From: Arthrobacter sp.
GTDB taxonomy: Bacteria; Actinomycetota; Actinomycetes; Actinomycetales; Micrococcaceae
Assembly (NCBI GenBank): GCA_025464925.1
Contig: JAODMS010000231.1
Coordinates: 1 to 20,634 of the forward strand
DNA: 20,634 nt
Reading direction: 5' to 3'
Shown in pieces: positions 1 to 7,541 of the stretch. Each line of letters starts with the position of its first letter. Positions within the stretch are counted from its first letter, which is position 1. A program made the translations under genes and the position numbers. Below the pieces are notes generated by a model. It worked only from the letters and a program-made list of their open reading frames with translations, made no database searches and was not told the origin of the DNA.

Positions 1-7
1 GGATATA

Positions 8-868
8 TCAGCGCTTGATGGCGTCCAGCTTGAGCATCTTGGCGATCACGCTGTCCAGCTCGGAGTCGTCGAAGATCTTCTTCCAGTCGTCCTTGATGAT
101 GGTGTCCTTGCCGTACTGGATGGCGATTTCGCAGGCCTCGGAGAACGGGTTGGAGCCACGCAGGGCGTTGGTCAGGGCGATTTGCACGTGGCCGAACAGC
201 ATCGCCTTGGCTGCTTCCTCCGGAACGCCGGCGGTGTGCACGGTCTCGTGGAGTGCCTCGTTCAGCAGGGTGCCGATCATGCAGGCCACGGTCTCCACCA
301 GGGTGGGTTCGAGGATGGCCAGCTGCTTCACGGTGACCCAGTGGACATCGATCACGGGCGCGTAGATGACCTTAATGGTGGCCTCGGCGGCCGCCCGGGT
401 CTCCGCGGAGGCGTTCTCGTCGATGGCGGCGACGACATTCTGGGGGGCGCCCTGGCCGCCGAAGGTATCGGCCCATTCCTCCTTTGTGGTGCGTTCCAGG
501 AACACGGACGGGTGGCACGGGTGGGCCACCGCCTGGACGACGTCGTCGCGCTTGGCCAGCAGGCCGGCGTAGGCGGCTGCGGGGTCAAGCGTGAGGAGGA
601 TGGCGCCGGACTTCATCTGCGGCACCACGCCCTGGGAAACGATGCCGAGGACGGTGTCCGGGACGGCGAGGATCACGACGTCGGCGTCCTTGATGGCGTC
701 CTCGGTGCTACTGATCTCGCGACCCTCGGCGCGGACCCGTTCCTGGCCGGCCGGGGAGTTCTCGCTGTAGAAGACGTTGTGGGCGCTCTTCTGGAGGTTG
801 GCTGAAACACGCAGCCCCATTTTGCCTCCGGCACCGATGACGGCGATGGTCAATTGTTCTGCTGACAT
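8..868 (-). CDS. apnO: ApnO-like D-apionate oxidoisomerase
   Basis: 286-residue NAD(P)-dependent dehydrogenase. The N-terminus has a Rossmann fold with the nucleotide loop VIGAGGKMG (about residues 10-18), and the C-terminal half is helical, in the style of the phosphogluconate dehydrogenase/ApnO families. ApnO converts D-apionate to 3-oxo-isoapionate by coupled oxidation and isomerisation in the cytoplasm. The name rests on length, fold and above all context: it lies 1 base downstream of an OiaC-like decarboxylase and follows the LerK/LerI/DerI tetrose-phosphate genes. The ATG start has an AAGGAG site just upstream, inside the end of oiaC. It is the last gene of the operon visible here, with only 7 bases left before the window edge, so further pathway genes may follow. 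A different branched sugar-acid dehydrogenase of the same family cannot be excluded from sequence alone. Confidence 0.72.
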   Translation of the reverse strand: MSAEQLTIAVIGAGGKMGLRVSANLQKSAHNVFYSENSPAGQERVRAEGREISSTEDAIKDADVVILAVPDTVLGIVSQGVVPQMKSGAILLTLDPAAAYAGLLAKRDDVVQAVAHPCHPSVFLERTTKEEWADTFGGQGAPQNVVAAIDENASAETRAAAEATIKVIYAPVIDVHWVTVKQLAILEPTLVETVACMIGTLLNEALHETVHTAGVPEEAAKAMLFGHVQIALTNALRGSNPFSEACEIAIQYGKDTIIKDDWKKIFDDSELDSVIAKMLKLDAIKR

Positions 869-869
869 T

Positions 870-1685
870 TCACTTGCTCCTTAGGAAATCAAGGCTTTGT
901 TGGGTCCACTGGTTTTCGAGGCGGATGGTCTCGTCTTCGGAGCCCTGCCACGGCAGCCAGTGCTCGACAATCTGGTTGATGTTTCTTTCTTTGGGCTGAA
1001 GCTTTCCGGCCATGTAGTCATAGTCGAGAAGGCCCTCGCCGAGCGGCGTGCCGGAGTATGTGAACCCGACCCACCCCTCCTTGCGGCTGAACGCAAAGTC
1101 TTTGATGTGCATGTTGAGGACATAGGGCGCGACGGCGTCAATCACGTTCCGGGGCAGCTCAAGGGCCGCCACCGTGTTGGCGGGATCGCTGCAGATGCCC
1201 AGATAGGGGCTGTCAACGCTGCGGAGAACTTCCAGGACCCGGGCGGTGGGTACCTGCTCGTAGGTTTCCACGGCGATCTTCACTCCGGCAGCCTCGAATT
1301 CCGGCAGCACGTCCCGAAAGATGGCGCTGGCCTCCTCGGCTGAGGGGGTGTGGCCGGCGCTGTTGAACATCGTCCGCAGCAGCGGCGAACCGAGGATGCC
1401 GGCAATCCGCAGGAAGTTCCGGAGGTGCTCAGGGCGGATCCCCTTGGTCCCCAGTTCCAGCGCGATCCCCAGCGAGTCCGCGGTGGCCCGGACGTCCTTG
1501 AGTTCCGCGGCGCTCATGGTTTCGAGCGGGGCGTAGTCGCAGATCTGGAACAGGTCGACGCCCAGGGCCGCGGTCCGTTCCAGCGCCTCGTGGATGCTTA
1601 GCGGGGCAGAGACCTTCTCCGACAGCTGCCAGAAGAAGGCGTAGCTGCTGAGGCCGATCCTGCCGGTTCCGGCGGTGCTGCTCAT
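870..1685 (-). CDS. oiaC: OiaC-like 3-oxo-isoapionate decarboxylase
   Basis: 271-residue protein of the sugar-phosphate isomerase/epimerase (xylose-isomerase-like TIM barrel) superfamily. Likely divalent-metal ligands are E140 (in AVETYEQ), D167 (in GICSDPAN), H193 (in LNMHIKDFAF) and E241, the usual Glu-Asp-His-Glu set at the C-terminal end of the barrel. OiaC decarboxylates 3-oxo-isoapionate to L-erythrulose, and this is what links an ApnO-type dehydrogenase to the downstream tetrulose kinase and isomerases. The start ATG overlaps the stop of the TIM-like gene by 4 bases, and its own stop is followed after one base by apnO, so translation is probably coupled. Many barrel relatives are epimerases or isomerases; the decarboxylase call depends on the neighbours. 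Confidence 0.68.
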   Translation of the reverse strand: MSSTAGTGRIGLSSYAFFWQLSEKVSAPLSIHEALERTAALGVDLFQICDYAPLETMSAAELKDVRATADSLGIALELGTKGIRPEHLRNFLRIAGILGSPLLRTMFNSAGHTPSAEEASAIFRDVLPEFEAAGVKIAVETYEQVPTARVLEVLRSVDSPYLGICSDPANTVAALELPRNVIDAVAPYVLNMHIKDFAFSRKEGWVGFTYSGTPLGEGLLDYDYMAGKLQPKERNINQIVEHWLPWQGSEDETIRLENQWTQQSLDFLRSK

Positions 1686-2512
1686 GGTCTCGCCTCCGTT
1701 CCGGCCAGGAGCCCGAGCCGTTCGGCGGTTTCATCCAGGATGGCCCCGAGTGCCTCCGGGTCGTGGGCGAAGCGGCCCAGGAAGAGACCGGCCACGGCCG
1801 GGTCCAGGTCGCCGATCAGTCCGGGTCCGGCGCTGCCGCCGTAGATGACCCGGCTGTCTGCCTGCCCGGGCCGGTGGCGGAGGTGCGCCTCCAGACCGCG
1901 GATAACGTCGCTGATAAAGGCCGGCGTGGCGGGCTCGGCGGCGCCGATGGCCCACTGCGGTTCGTATGCAACGACCGTCCGCCCGGACTGGCCTAGGCTC
2001 TCGGCCCGGTTCAGCACGGCATCTATTTCGCGGATGCAGTGCCGCACGGCGTCTGTGGCCGTCCCGTGCTGGGGTTCCCCGACGCAAAGGACGGGAGTCA
2101 GGCCGTTGCGGTACGCGGCCGCGGTCTTCAGCCCGATCACGTCATCGTCCTCGCCAAAGATGCGGCGCCTTTCGGCGTGGCCCACTTCAGCGAACCGTCC
2201 GCCGACCTCGGCGATGATTTTTCCGCCGACCTCGCCGGTGAACGCACCGTCGTCCTCCCAGAAAATGTCCTGGGCCCCGGTGGCCACCCCTGCAGCGCCC
2301 AGGATCCGTCCCGCTTCAGCAAGCACCGGGTGGGACGGCAGGGCGAAAAGTTCGATCTCGCCGCTTCGGACGGCAGGGTGGTCCGCGGCAATCTCTGCGA
2401 CGGCGCGGCACCATTGCAGCGTGCGTTCGTAGCCGAAGTACATCTTCAGGCTGACGCCGATGATGGCCTTCGGCCCAGCTTTGCCCAGGGGGCGGTTAGC
2501 AGGAAGTGACAC
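1682..2512 (-). CDS. lerI: L-erythrulose-1-phosphate isomerase (triosephosphate isomerase family)
   Basis: 276-residue TIM-barrel isomerase. The three triosephosphate isomerase catalytic positions are present: Lys23 in [10 protein letters not shown], His112 in VGHAERR and Glu184 in [10 protein letters not shown]. The divergent flanks (SLKMYFGY in place of NWKMN, and AERR in place of SERR) are those of the LerI/EryH branch rather than glycolytic TpiA. It should interconvert L-erythrulose-1-phosphate and D-erythrulose-4-phosphate. The start is GTG at 2512, inside the last codons of the RpiB-like gene (17-base overlap), with an AAGGA site 8 bases upstream. Its stop overlaps the oiaC start by 4 bases. 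Position between LerK/DerI and OiaC supports the tetrose role. Confidence 0.8.
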   Translation of the reverse strand: MSLPANRPLGKAGPKAIIGVSLKMYFGYERTLQWCRAVAEIAADHPAVRSGEIELFALPSHPVLAEAGRILGAAGVATGAQDIFWEDDGAFTGEVGGKIIAEVGGRFAEVGHAERRRIFGEDDDVIGLKTAAAYRNGLTPVLCVGEPQHGTATDAVRHCIREIDAVLNRAESLGQSGRTVVAYEPQWAIGAAEPATPAFISDVIRGLEAHLRHRPGQADSRVIYGGSAGPGLIGDLDPAVAGLFLGRFAHDPEALGAILDETAERLGLLAGTEARP

Positions 2513-2966
2513 CTTCGTAGTCCTTAATCAGGGTGACTTTTTCGGCCGAGGCGGAAGTCTCGTCGAACGTGTAGCTCAGCCATTCCTTGGCGAGCCGGCG
2601 GGCAAGTTCCAGACCCACGACGCGCTGGCCGAAGGTGAGGACCTGGGCGTTATTGCTCAGGACGGAACGCTCCACTGAGTAGCTGTCGTGGGCCGTGACG
2701 GCCCGGACGCCGGGGACCTTGTTCGCGGCGATGGCCACGCCCAGCCCGGTACCGCAGACCAGCAGGGCGCGGTCCGCCTTGCCGGCGGCAATGAGTTCGG
2801 CGGCGGCGATCGCCACCGAGGGGTAAGGGGTGTGGCTGGTGGCATCCACCCCCACGTCGTGAACGGATTCGACCAGCTCGGAGGCCTCCAGATCGGCTTT
2901 CAGTGCCTCTTTGTAGTCGAATCCGGCGTCGTCGGCGCCGATGACCAGGCGCAGTTGGGTGCTCAT
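2496..2966 (-). CDS. derI: D-erythrulose-4-phosphate isomerase (RpiB/LacAB family)
   Basis: 156-residue RpiB-type sugar-phosphate isomerase. Family landmarks are [12 protein letters not shown] near the N-terminus, the catalytic cysteine C71 in [17 protein letters not shown], and the SNNAQVL segment near residue 105. In the four-carbon pathway this enzyme (DerI/EryI) converts D-erythrulose-4-phosphate to D-erythrose-4-phosphate, which feeds the pentose phosphate pathway. The start ATG overlaps the kinase stop by 4 bases, with an AAGGAG site in the kinase tail. An ordinary ribose-5-phosphate isomerase B is the alternative, but tight coupling to LerK- and LerI-like genes argues for the tetrose substrate. 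Confidence 0.77.
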   Translation of the reverse strand: MSTQLRLVIGADDAGFDYKEALKADLEASELVESVHDVGVDATSHTPYPSVAIAAAELIAAGKADRALLVCGTGLGVAIAANKVPGVRAVTAHDSYSVERSVLSNNAQVLTFGQRVVGLELARRLAKEWLSYTFDETSASAEKVTLIKDYEGVTSC

Positions 2967-4717
2967 GCTTTCTCCTTATTGGTTGTCCGCTCGATGAGCG
3001 TGTTGTGGACTGCTCGTACGATCAGTGCCATGGACACCGCGCCGGCATCGGGGGTGCCGAGGCTCTTCTCGGCATGGGGGCGGGCGCGTCCCATGAGCGG
3101 CAGCAGCTGGGCGGTGTCTTCGGCTGCCTGCTCGGCGGCCGTGGCTGCCGTGCCCCAGGCCTCGGCGAGGGACTTGCCGGCGTCGACTCCGGCGGTGAGG
3201 GCGTCGCGGAACGGGACCAGGACGTCCACGAGTGTTTTGTCACCGGGTTTTGCCTTGCCGAATTCCATGATCGCGGCGGCCGCGCCGGCCACTCCGTCGG
3301 TGACAGCACGTGCGTCCGGGGCCCTGGAATCACCGAGGGCGTCTCCGACGGCGCGGAGCGCCATGCCCCAGAGCGCGCCGGAGGTTCCGCCGGCCTTGTC
3401 GGCCCAGGCGTCACCGGCCAGGTGCAGGGCGGTGGCTGCTCCGGCGCCTTTCGCCACGGCGCCGGCCGCCGCGTCGACGGCGGCGTGGATGCCCCGTTCC
3501 ATTCCGATGCCGTGGTCGCCGTCACCGGCGATGGCATCAATCCGGCCGAGTTCCCCGGCGTTGATGCCAACGACGGCTTTGGCCGCCACCAGCGCCGAAA
3601 GGACACGGCGGGCGCCGTCCCGGGATTCCGGCGACGCCTTCCCGATGGCGACTTCGACGGCGGCCGGCTCGCCGGCGTCGGACGGGTCCAGGGCGGCGGC
3701 CGTGACGGCGCCGCGGCGGAACGCCGGGGCGTCGGCCGGCGCGAGCCAGAGGCTTTCCAATTCGTCATCCAGCCAGAAGAGCGTCAGTGATGTGCCCGCC
3801 ATGTCGAAGCTCGTGACAAGCTCGCCCACCTGGGGGTCCACGATGTCAAGACCGGCCTCGGCCAGCAACTGGGCCACCCGGCGGTACACAACGAAAAGTT
3901 CCTCGTATTTGACGCTGCCGAGCCCGTTGAGGATAGGAACGACCCGGCGGCCCTCATCTCCGGCCTCCTGGAGGTCTTCGGGAATTTCGGTGAGGAGCTT
4001 GGCCACCAGCAGCTCGGCGAGGCCGTCCGCCGTCGGGACGTCCGTTTCACCGATCCCGGGCTCGCCGTGGATGCCCATGCCGACCGCCATCCGGCCCTCG
4101 GGGACGGAGAACAGCGGGTGGTCCGCGCCCGGCAGGGTGCAGCCGGTGAAGGCCACACCGAAGGAGCGGGTCCGGTCGTTGACGCGCTCGGCGACGGCGA
4201 CGACGTCGTCCATGGCGTAGCCGGCCTCGGCGGCTGCTGCGGCCACCTTGAAGACGGTGAGATCCCCGGCGATGCCGCGGCGTTTGGTGCGTTCGGCCAG
4301 CGGGGCGGAGGAGACGTCGTCGGTGACGGCGATGCTGCGGCACTCGATGCCCTCGTTGCGGAGCCGGTCCTGGGCCTGGTTGAAATGCAGGACATCGCCG
4401 GCGTAATTGCCGTAGCCCAGCAGCACGCCGGCGCCGTTGTTCGCGGCCCTGGCCACGTTGTAGACCTGCTGCGCGGACGGGGAGGCGAACAGGTTGCCCA
4501 TCGCCGCACCGTGCGCGAGGCCCTGGCCCACCAGGCCGCCGAACGCCGGGTAGTGGCCGGAGCCGCCGCCGACCACCAGCGCCACCGTGTCCGGGGTGCT
4601 GCGGGTGCTGCGGACAACGCCGCCGGAGACACGCTTGACCCAGCGGCCGTGGGCGGCGACAAAGCCTTCGATCATCTCGTCAGCGAAGGCTGCTGGTTCA
4701 TTGAACAGGCGGGTCAT
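2963..4717 (-). CDS. lerK: L-erythrulose kinase, fused DhaK-DhaL
   Basis: 584-residue ATP-dependent dihydroxyacetone-kinase-family protein with both domains on one chain. The DhaK half (about 1-330) has the GGGSGH motif (50-55) and H217 in GMGIHGEPG, the residue that forms the hemiaminal with the ketose. The DhaL half (about 375-575) has the ATP/Mg motif [14 protein letters not shown] (396-409) and [10 protein letters not shown] (442-451). It should phosphorylate L-erythrulose from OiaC to L-erythrulose-1-phosphate. It is the second gene of the operon, 85 bases after the transporter and separated from it by a strong hairpin, and it overlaps the next isomerase by 4 bases. An ordinary glycerone kinase would look very similar; the specificity is inferred from the operon. 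Confidence 0.78.
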   Translation of the reverse strand: MTRLFNEPAAFADEMIEGFVAAHGRWVKRVSGGVVRSTRSTPDTVALVVGGGSGHYPAFGGLVGQGLAHGAAMGNLFASPSAQQVYNVARAANNGAGVLLGYGNYAGDVLHFNQAQDRLRNEGIECRSIAVTDDVSSAPLAERTKRRGIAGDLTVFKVAAAAAEAGYAMDDVVAVAERVNDRTRSFGVAFTGCTLPGADHPLFSVPEGRMAVGMGIHGEPGIGETDVPTADGLAELLVAKLLTEIPEDLQEAGDEGRRVVPILNGLGSVKYEELFVVYRRVAQLLAEAGLDIVDPQVGELVTSFDMAGTSLTLFWLDDELESLWLAPADAPAFRRGAVTAAALDPSDAGEPAAVEVAIGKASPESRDGARRVLSALVAAKAVVGINAGELGRIDAIAGDGDHGIGMERGIHAAVDAAAGAVAKGAGAATALHLAGDAWADKAGGTSGALWGMALRAVGDALGDSRAPDARAVTDGVAGAAAAIMEFGKAKPGDKTLVDVLVPFRDALTAGVDAGKSLAEAWGTAATAAEQAAEDTAQLLPLMGRARPHAEKSLGTPDAGAVSMALIVRAVHNTLIERTTNKEKA

Positions 4718-4763
4718 GCGGAGCTCCTGGGCCTAGCTAAAGGAAATTGCGGTGGGGGTGGTG

Positions 4764-4796
4764 CGGAGGCGTCCCCGGGTAAGGGGGACGCCTCCG
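4764..4796 (-). terminator. 13-bp intercistronic hairpin, possible attenuator or processing site
   Basis: A perfect inverted repeat with 13-base arms (4764-4776 and 4784-4796) and a 7-base loop sits between the transporter stop and the kinase start. No T-run follows on the minus strand, so it is not a classic intrinsic terminator. It could be a partial terminator or an mRNA stabiliser that sets transporter against enzyme levels. The structure is directly visible; the role is inference. Confidence 0.55.
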
Positions 4797-4802
4797 GGTC
4801 TG

Positions 4803-6167
4803 TTACGGCTCGGCGTGGTGTCCGGCTCCTGTGGGGTCCAGGGCTTCAGCCGGGATGCCTTCGCTGACCTTGCCGGAGCGGCTCAGCACCACCATGAGGA
4901 TGGCGGACAGGAGCATGAAGCCGCCGACGACGAACATCGGTACGGTGTAGGCGCCGGTCAGGTCCTTGAGCCAGCCGGTGATGTAGCCGGCGCTGAAGCC
5001 GGCCAGGTTGCCCACGGTGTTGATCAGGGCAATGCCGGCTGCCGCCGCGGCTCCGGTGAGGAACTGCGTGGGGACCGTCCAGAAGTTGGGCAGGGCCGCG
5101 AAGATCGACATGGCCGTGATCGTGATGACGGCGATGGTGGCGGCCGGCGATCCGGCGAACAGGGCCAGCGGGATACTGACCGCACCGACCAGGGCAGGCA
5201 GGGCGATGTGCCAGGTCTGGACGCCGCGCTTCGTGGCGTCCTTGGACCAAAAGTACAGCGCGAAGGCTGCCGGCAGGTACGGGATGGCGGTGATCAGGCC
5301 CTTCTGGAACACATCGAACTTCGTGCCGTAGATGCCTTCGAAGCCGGCGATGATGGTGGGCAGGAAGAATGCCAGCGCGTACAGGCCGTAGATGAAACCG
5401 AAGTAGATGGCCGACAGCATCCAGACCCTGCCGTTGCCGAAGACGGTCCTGACGCTGACGTGCTTGTTGCCGGCGGCAGTCTCGTTCTTTTCCTTTTCCA
5501 GGGCGCCGGTCAGCCAGGTCTTTTCGTCCTGCGTCAGCCACTTGGCCTTGGCCGGGGAATCGGCGAGGTAGAACCAGGCGATGATGCCGACGATGATGGC
5601 CGGAACGGACACTCCGAGGTACATGACCCGCCACCCGTCGAGGCCGAAGAGGCCTTCCTGCTGGATAAGGAGGCCGGCAAGAGGTGCTCCGATGACAGTG
5701 GTCAGCGGCTGGGCCAGGTAGAACAGGGCCAGGATCTTGCTGCGGTGGCGGGACGGGACCCACAGGCTGAGGAAGAGGATGGCGCCCGGGAAGAAGCCCG
5801 CCTCGGCCACCCCCAGGATGAAGCGCAGGATGTAAAGCTGTTCCACGCTGCTGACCCAGGTGAACAGCAGGGAGACGATGCCCCAGCTGACCATGATGCG
5901 GGCGAGCCAGCGGCGGGCGCCGAACTTGTGCAGGGCCAGGTTGCTGGGGACTTCCAGCAGGATGTAGCCGATGAAGAAGACGCCGGACGCGAAGCCGAAC
6001 TGGGCTGCCGAGAGGCCGAGGTCCGCGTTCATGCCGTTGGGGCCGGCAAAGGAGATGGCCGTGCGGTCCAAGAAATTGATGAAGAACATGAGTGCGACAA
6101 ACGGCACCAGCCGGCTTGCCACCTTCCTGATTGCAGATCGTTCGACCACTGATTGGGTGGTGTCCAC
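4803..6167 (-). CDS. MFS sugar-acid transporter (ACS-family-like)
   Basis: 454-residue major facilitator with about 12 hydrophobic segments and a charged central loop (about residues 195-240). The first helix region FINFLDRTAISFAGPN and the loop around ALHKFGARRWLARI resemble the anion:cation symporter (ACS) family, which carries hexuronates, galactonate, tartrate, phthalate and similar acids. As first gene of the operon it probably imports D-apionate or another branched sugar acid. I chose GTG at 6167 over the ATG at 6200 because an AGGAG site (6173-6177) lies 5 bases upstream of the GTG, while the ATG has little in front of it. The substrate is inferred from context only. Confidence 0.8.
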   Translation of the reverse strand: MDTTQSVVERSAIRKVASRLVPFVALMFFINFLDRTAISFAGPNGMNADLGLSAAQFGFASGVFFIGYILLEVPSNLALHKFGARRWLARIMVSWGIVSLLFTWVSSVEQLYILRFILGVAEAGFFPGAILFLSLWVPSRHRSKILALFYLAQPLTTVIGAPLAGLLIQQEGLFGLDGWRVMYLGVSVPAIIVGIIAWFYLADSPAKAKWLTQDEKTWLTGALEKEKNETAAGNKHVSVRTVFGNGRVWMLSAIYFGFIYGLYALAFFLPTIIAGFEGIYGTKFDVFQKGLITAIPYLPAAFALYFWSKDATKRGVQTWHIALPALVGAVSIPLALFAGSPAATIAVITITAMSIFAALPNFWTVPTQFLTGAAAAAGIALINTVGNLAGFSAGYITGWLKDLTGAYTVPMFVVGGFMLLSAILMVVLSRSGKVSEGIPAEALDPTGAGHHAEP

Positions 6168-6172
6168 GTTGA

Positions 6173-6177
6173 CTCCT
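6173..6177 (-). promoter_or_regulatory. RBS deciding the transporter start
   Basis: AGGAG on the minus strand, 5 bases ahead of the GTG at 6167. It favours a start 11 codons downstream of the longest reading frame. Confidence 0.6.
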
Positions 6178-6278
6178 AGTTGTTGAGGGTCCGCCCGCAT
6201 CCTGCGCTGGAGGCGTGGGGTTTTTGCTCAATGCCACCCGTCGGAGCAGGACCGCCCGTGGCTGAGGATGTGATGTCC

Positions 6279-6307
6279 ACCATAGAACGGATCGGTTAAT
6301 TGGTCAA
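6279..6307 (-). promoter_or_regulatory. Promoter of the apionate operon
   Basis: On the minus strand, TTGACC (6302-6307) is separated by exactly 17 bases from TATGGT (6279-6284), close to a housekeeping-sigma promoter. It faces the transporter gene, leaving a 5' leader of about 105 bases. The -35 box lies inside the adjacent palindrome, so a bound regulator would block polymerase. Confidence 0.65.
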
Positions 6308-6317
6308 CCGGTTGACA
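6294..6317. promoter_or_regulatory. Probable GntR operator: 14-bp palindrome in tandem octamers
   Basis: GTCAACCGGTTGAC at 6303-6316 is a perfect palindrome. It is embedded in three consecutive octamers that all begin GGT (GGTTAATT, GGTCAACC, GGTTGACA at 6294-6317). It lies between the divergent regulator and catabolic operon and covers the operon -35 box. The likely ligand is the FCD-GntR protein encoded next door. No second copy was noticed elsewhere in the window. Confidence 0.6.
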
Positions 6318-6346
6318 GGTATCCACTGGAAAAGGTCCGCCGTTGC

Positions 6347-6352
6347 TAAGCT
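6347..6352 (+). promoter_or_regulatory. Candidate -10 box for a leaderless regulator mRNA
   Basis: TAAGCT fits the actinobacterial TANNNT -10 pattern and ends 6 bases before the ATG at 6359, which would place the transcript start at or next to the start codon. No convincing -35 box is seen at the usual distance. Confidence 0.35.
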
Positions 6353-6358
6353 TGAGGA

Positions 6359-7117
6359 ATGTCCATAACTTCCGCCGATGCTTCGGCCAAGATCAGTGCC
6401 GCATTGGGTTCCATGGAGCAGGGTTCCGTGGTCTCGGAAGTAGCGGAGCGGCTTTTGGGCTACTTCACCAGCGGCGACATCGCCGTGGGCACCAGACTGC
6501 CGGCCGAGCGCACCCTTGCCGCTTCGCTCGGGGTGGGGCGGTCCGCCGTCAGGGAGGCCCTCGCGGCGCTTGAAATCCTCGGGATCGTCGTGGTAAAGCC
6601 GGGATCCGGGACGTATCTGCGGGATGGGATCTCCGAACTGCTTCCCCGAACGCTCAGCTGGGGACTGATGCTCGGCGCACCGAAAACCCGCGAGCTGATC
6701 GAACTCCGCGGCGGACTGGAAGTCCAGGCTGCCCAATTGGCGGCCGCCCGGGTCACCGAGGCTTCTCTCGAACGCATGCGCGCCGACCTCGCGGCCATGG
6801 AGAAGAACCTTCATGATTTGAAGGCCTTTGTTGAGGCTGACGCTGCCTTCCATCGTGAAATTGCCGTGAGCTCAGGAAACCAGGTGCTGCAGGAACTGCT
6901 GCAAAGCATCAGGTCGCTGCTGCGCCTCTGGGTCGACCGGGCACTGACGGATGAAGGTCATGCGGCTGCGGCACTGGCGGAACACCGCAGGATATTCCAG
7001 GCCCTGGAGGATCGGGACTCGGCCGCCGTGGCGGAAGCCATGCAGTCACACATGACGACCGCCGGGCGGCGTCTGCTGGAAGGCTACGACGCCGAGCACC
7101 AGGACGACCGGGCATAG
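6359..7117 (+). CDS. GntR/FadR-type (FCD) transcriptional regulator
   Basis: 252-residue regulator. The winged helix (about 26-90) carries RLPAERTLAASLGVGRSAVR and ends in KPGSGTYL, typical of GntR proteins. The helical FCD effector domain (about 110-240) retains the probable metal ligands D161, H165, H209 and H231. It is divergent from the catabolic operon and probably represses it through the palindrome at 6303-6316, released by a sugar acid or pathway intermediate. The only nearby purine-rich site (GAGG, 6354-6357) is one base from the ATG, too close to be a normal ribosome site, so the mRNA may be leaderless or translation may begin at the ATG at 6413. Effector identity is unknown. Confidence 0.85.
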   Translation: MSITSADASAKISAALGSMEQGSVVSEVAERLLGYFTSGDIAVGTRLPAERTLAASLGVGRSAVREALAALEILGIVVVKPGSGTYLRDGISELLPRTLSWGLMLGAPKTRELIELRGGLEVQAAQLAAARVTEASLERMRADLAAMEKNLHDLKAFVEADAAFHREIAVSSGNQVLQELLQSIRSLLRLWVDRALTDEGHAAAALAEHRRIFQALEDRDSAAVAEAMQSHMTTAGRRLLEGYDAEHQDDRA

Positions 7118-7541
7118 AGCCAGGCCTGTCAGCCGGGCGGTGCGTTCGTCGCCGAGGAGCTCATCGTCCAGGTCATCCCGCAGGCCGGGGACGAGTTCAC
7201 CTGCTGCTCCTGCTTCCTGGTCCGGCGCGCACCAACCGTCGGTGCGGGCCGCAACAGGAGCCGGGGCGTTTAATAGGTGGCACCGCCCGGCAGCAGCCAC
7301 CAATATCGCAGCTGCTCGCTGTCTGCCGTTTCCGGCGGGGCCTCCGTTGCCCGACTTCCGCCTGAGCTGAACGCGAGCGTGGACCACCATTTTTTGAAAT
7401 AGAGCACCGTTATTCCTTCGGGTCGTTCATTCCTTGCCGGTAAGGACCGGAGTGCCGGGAGAAAAGGATTTCGATCGGCGGGCCGGCCTCCAGGGTCCGA
7501 CTAGGGCTCCGGATGCCCGCCCACCCCTCCCTATGGTCGGT
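7118..7541. other. Gap between converging regulator and allophanate hydrolase genes
   Basis: 424 bases with no intact gene. Apart from the DUF4193-like remnant it holds two weak inverted repeats: GGTGGC/GCCACC (7276-7281 and 7296-7301, 14-base loop) and CCGGT/ACCGG (7437-7441 and 7446-7450, 4-base loop). Neither has a T-run. An AT-richer patch lies near 7388-7415. The two flanking genes converge here, so termination is expected, but no clear terminator can be named. Confidence 0.5.
7136..7270 (+). pseudogene. DUF4193-like gene remnant (3' part)
   Basis: Translation of this stretch contains AEELIVQVIPQAGDEF followed by TCCSCFLVRR. This resembles the conserved C-terminal core of the small actinobacterial DUF4193 proteins, which have an EEL-x-V-x-V-x-P-x-Q-x-DEFTC-x-SCFLV-type signature. 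The frame begins right after the regulator stop and has no ATG, GTG or TTG before the conserved part. The N-terminal two thirds of a DUF4193 protein are missing, and the final zinc-type cysteine segment is replaced by unrelated sequence before a TAA. I read it as a fossil left by a deletion or insertion event. The family match is from memory of the motif. Confidence 0.55.

Noticed and set aside
2688..4220. 510-codon plus-strand frame opposite lerK/derI
   Set aside because: Low-complexity Ser/Ala/Pro composition; the kinase motifs on the other strand are decisive.
4752..6152. Long plus-strand open frame opposite the MFS gene
   Set aside because: It is an antisense shadow: acidic, Gly-rich, no family pattern, while the minus strand encodes a clear 12-helix transporter with a ribosome site.
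6296..6853. 185-codon minus-strand frame over the regulator
   Set aside because: It overlaps the operator and the clear GntR winged helix, and has no plausible start signals.
7276..7301. Inverted repeat GGTGGC/GCCACC as terminator
   Set aside because: Six-base arms, 14-base loop and no T-run; not above chance in GC-rich DNA.
7046..7390. 114-codon minus-strand frame in the gap
   Set aside because: It is antisense to the DUF4193-like remnant and the regulator C-terminus; the conserved-looking motif reads on the plus strand.
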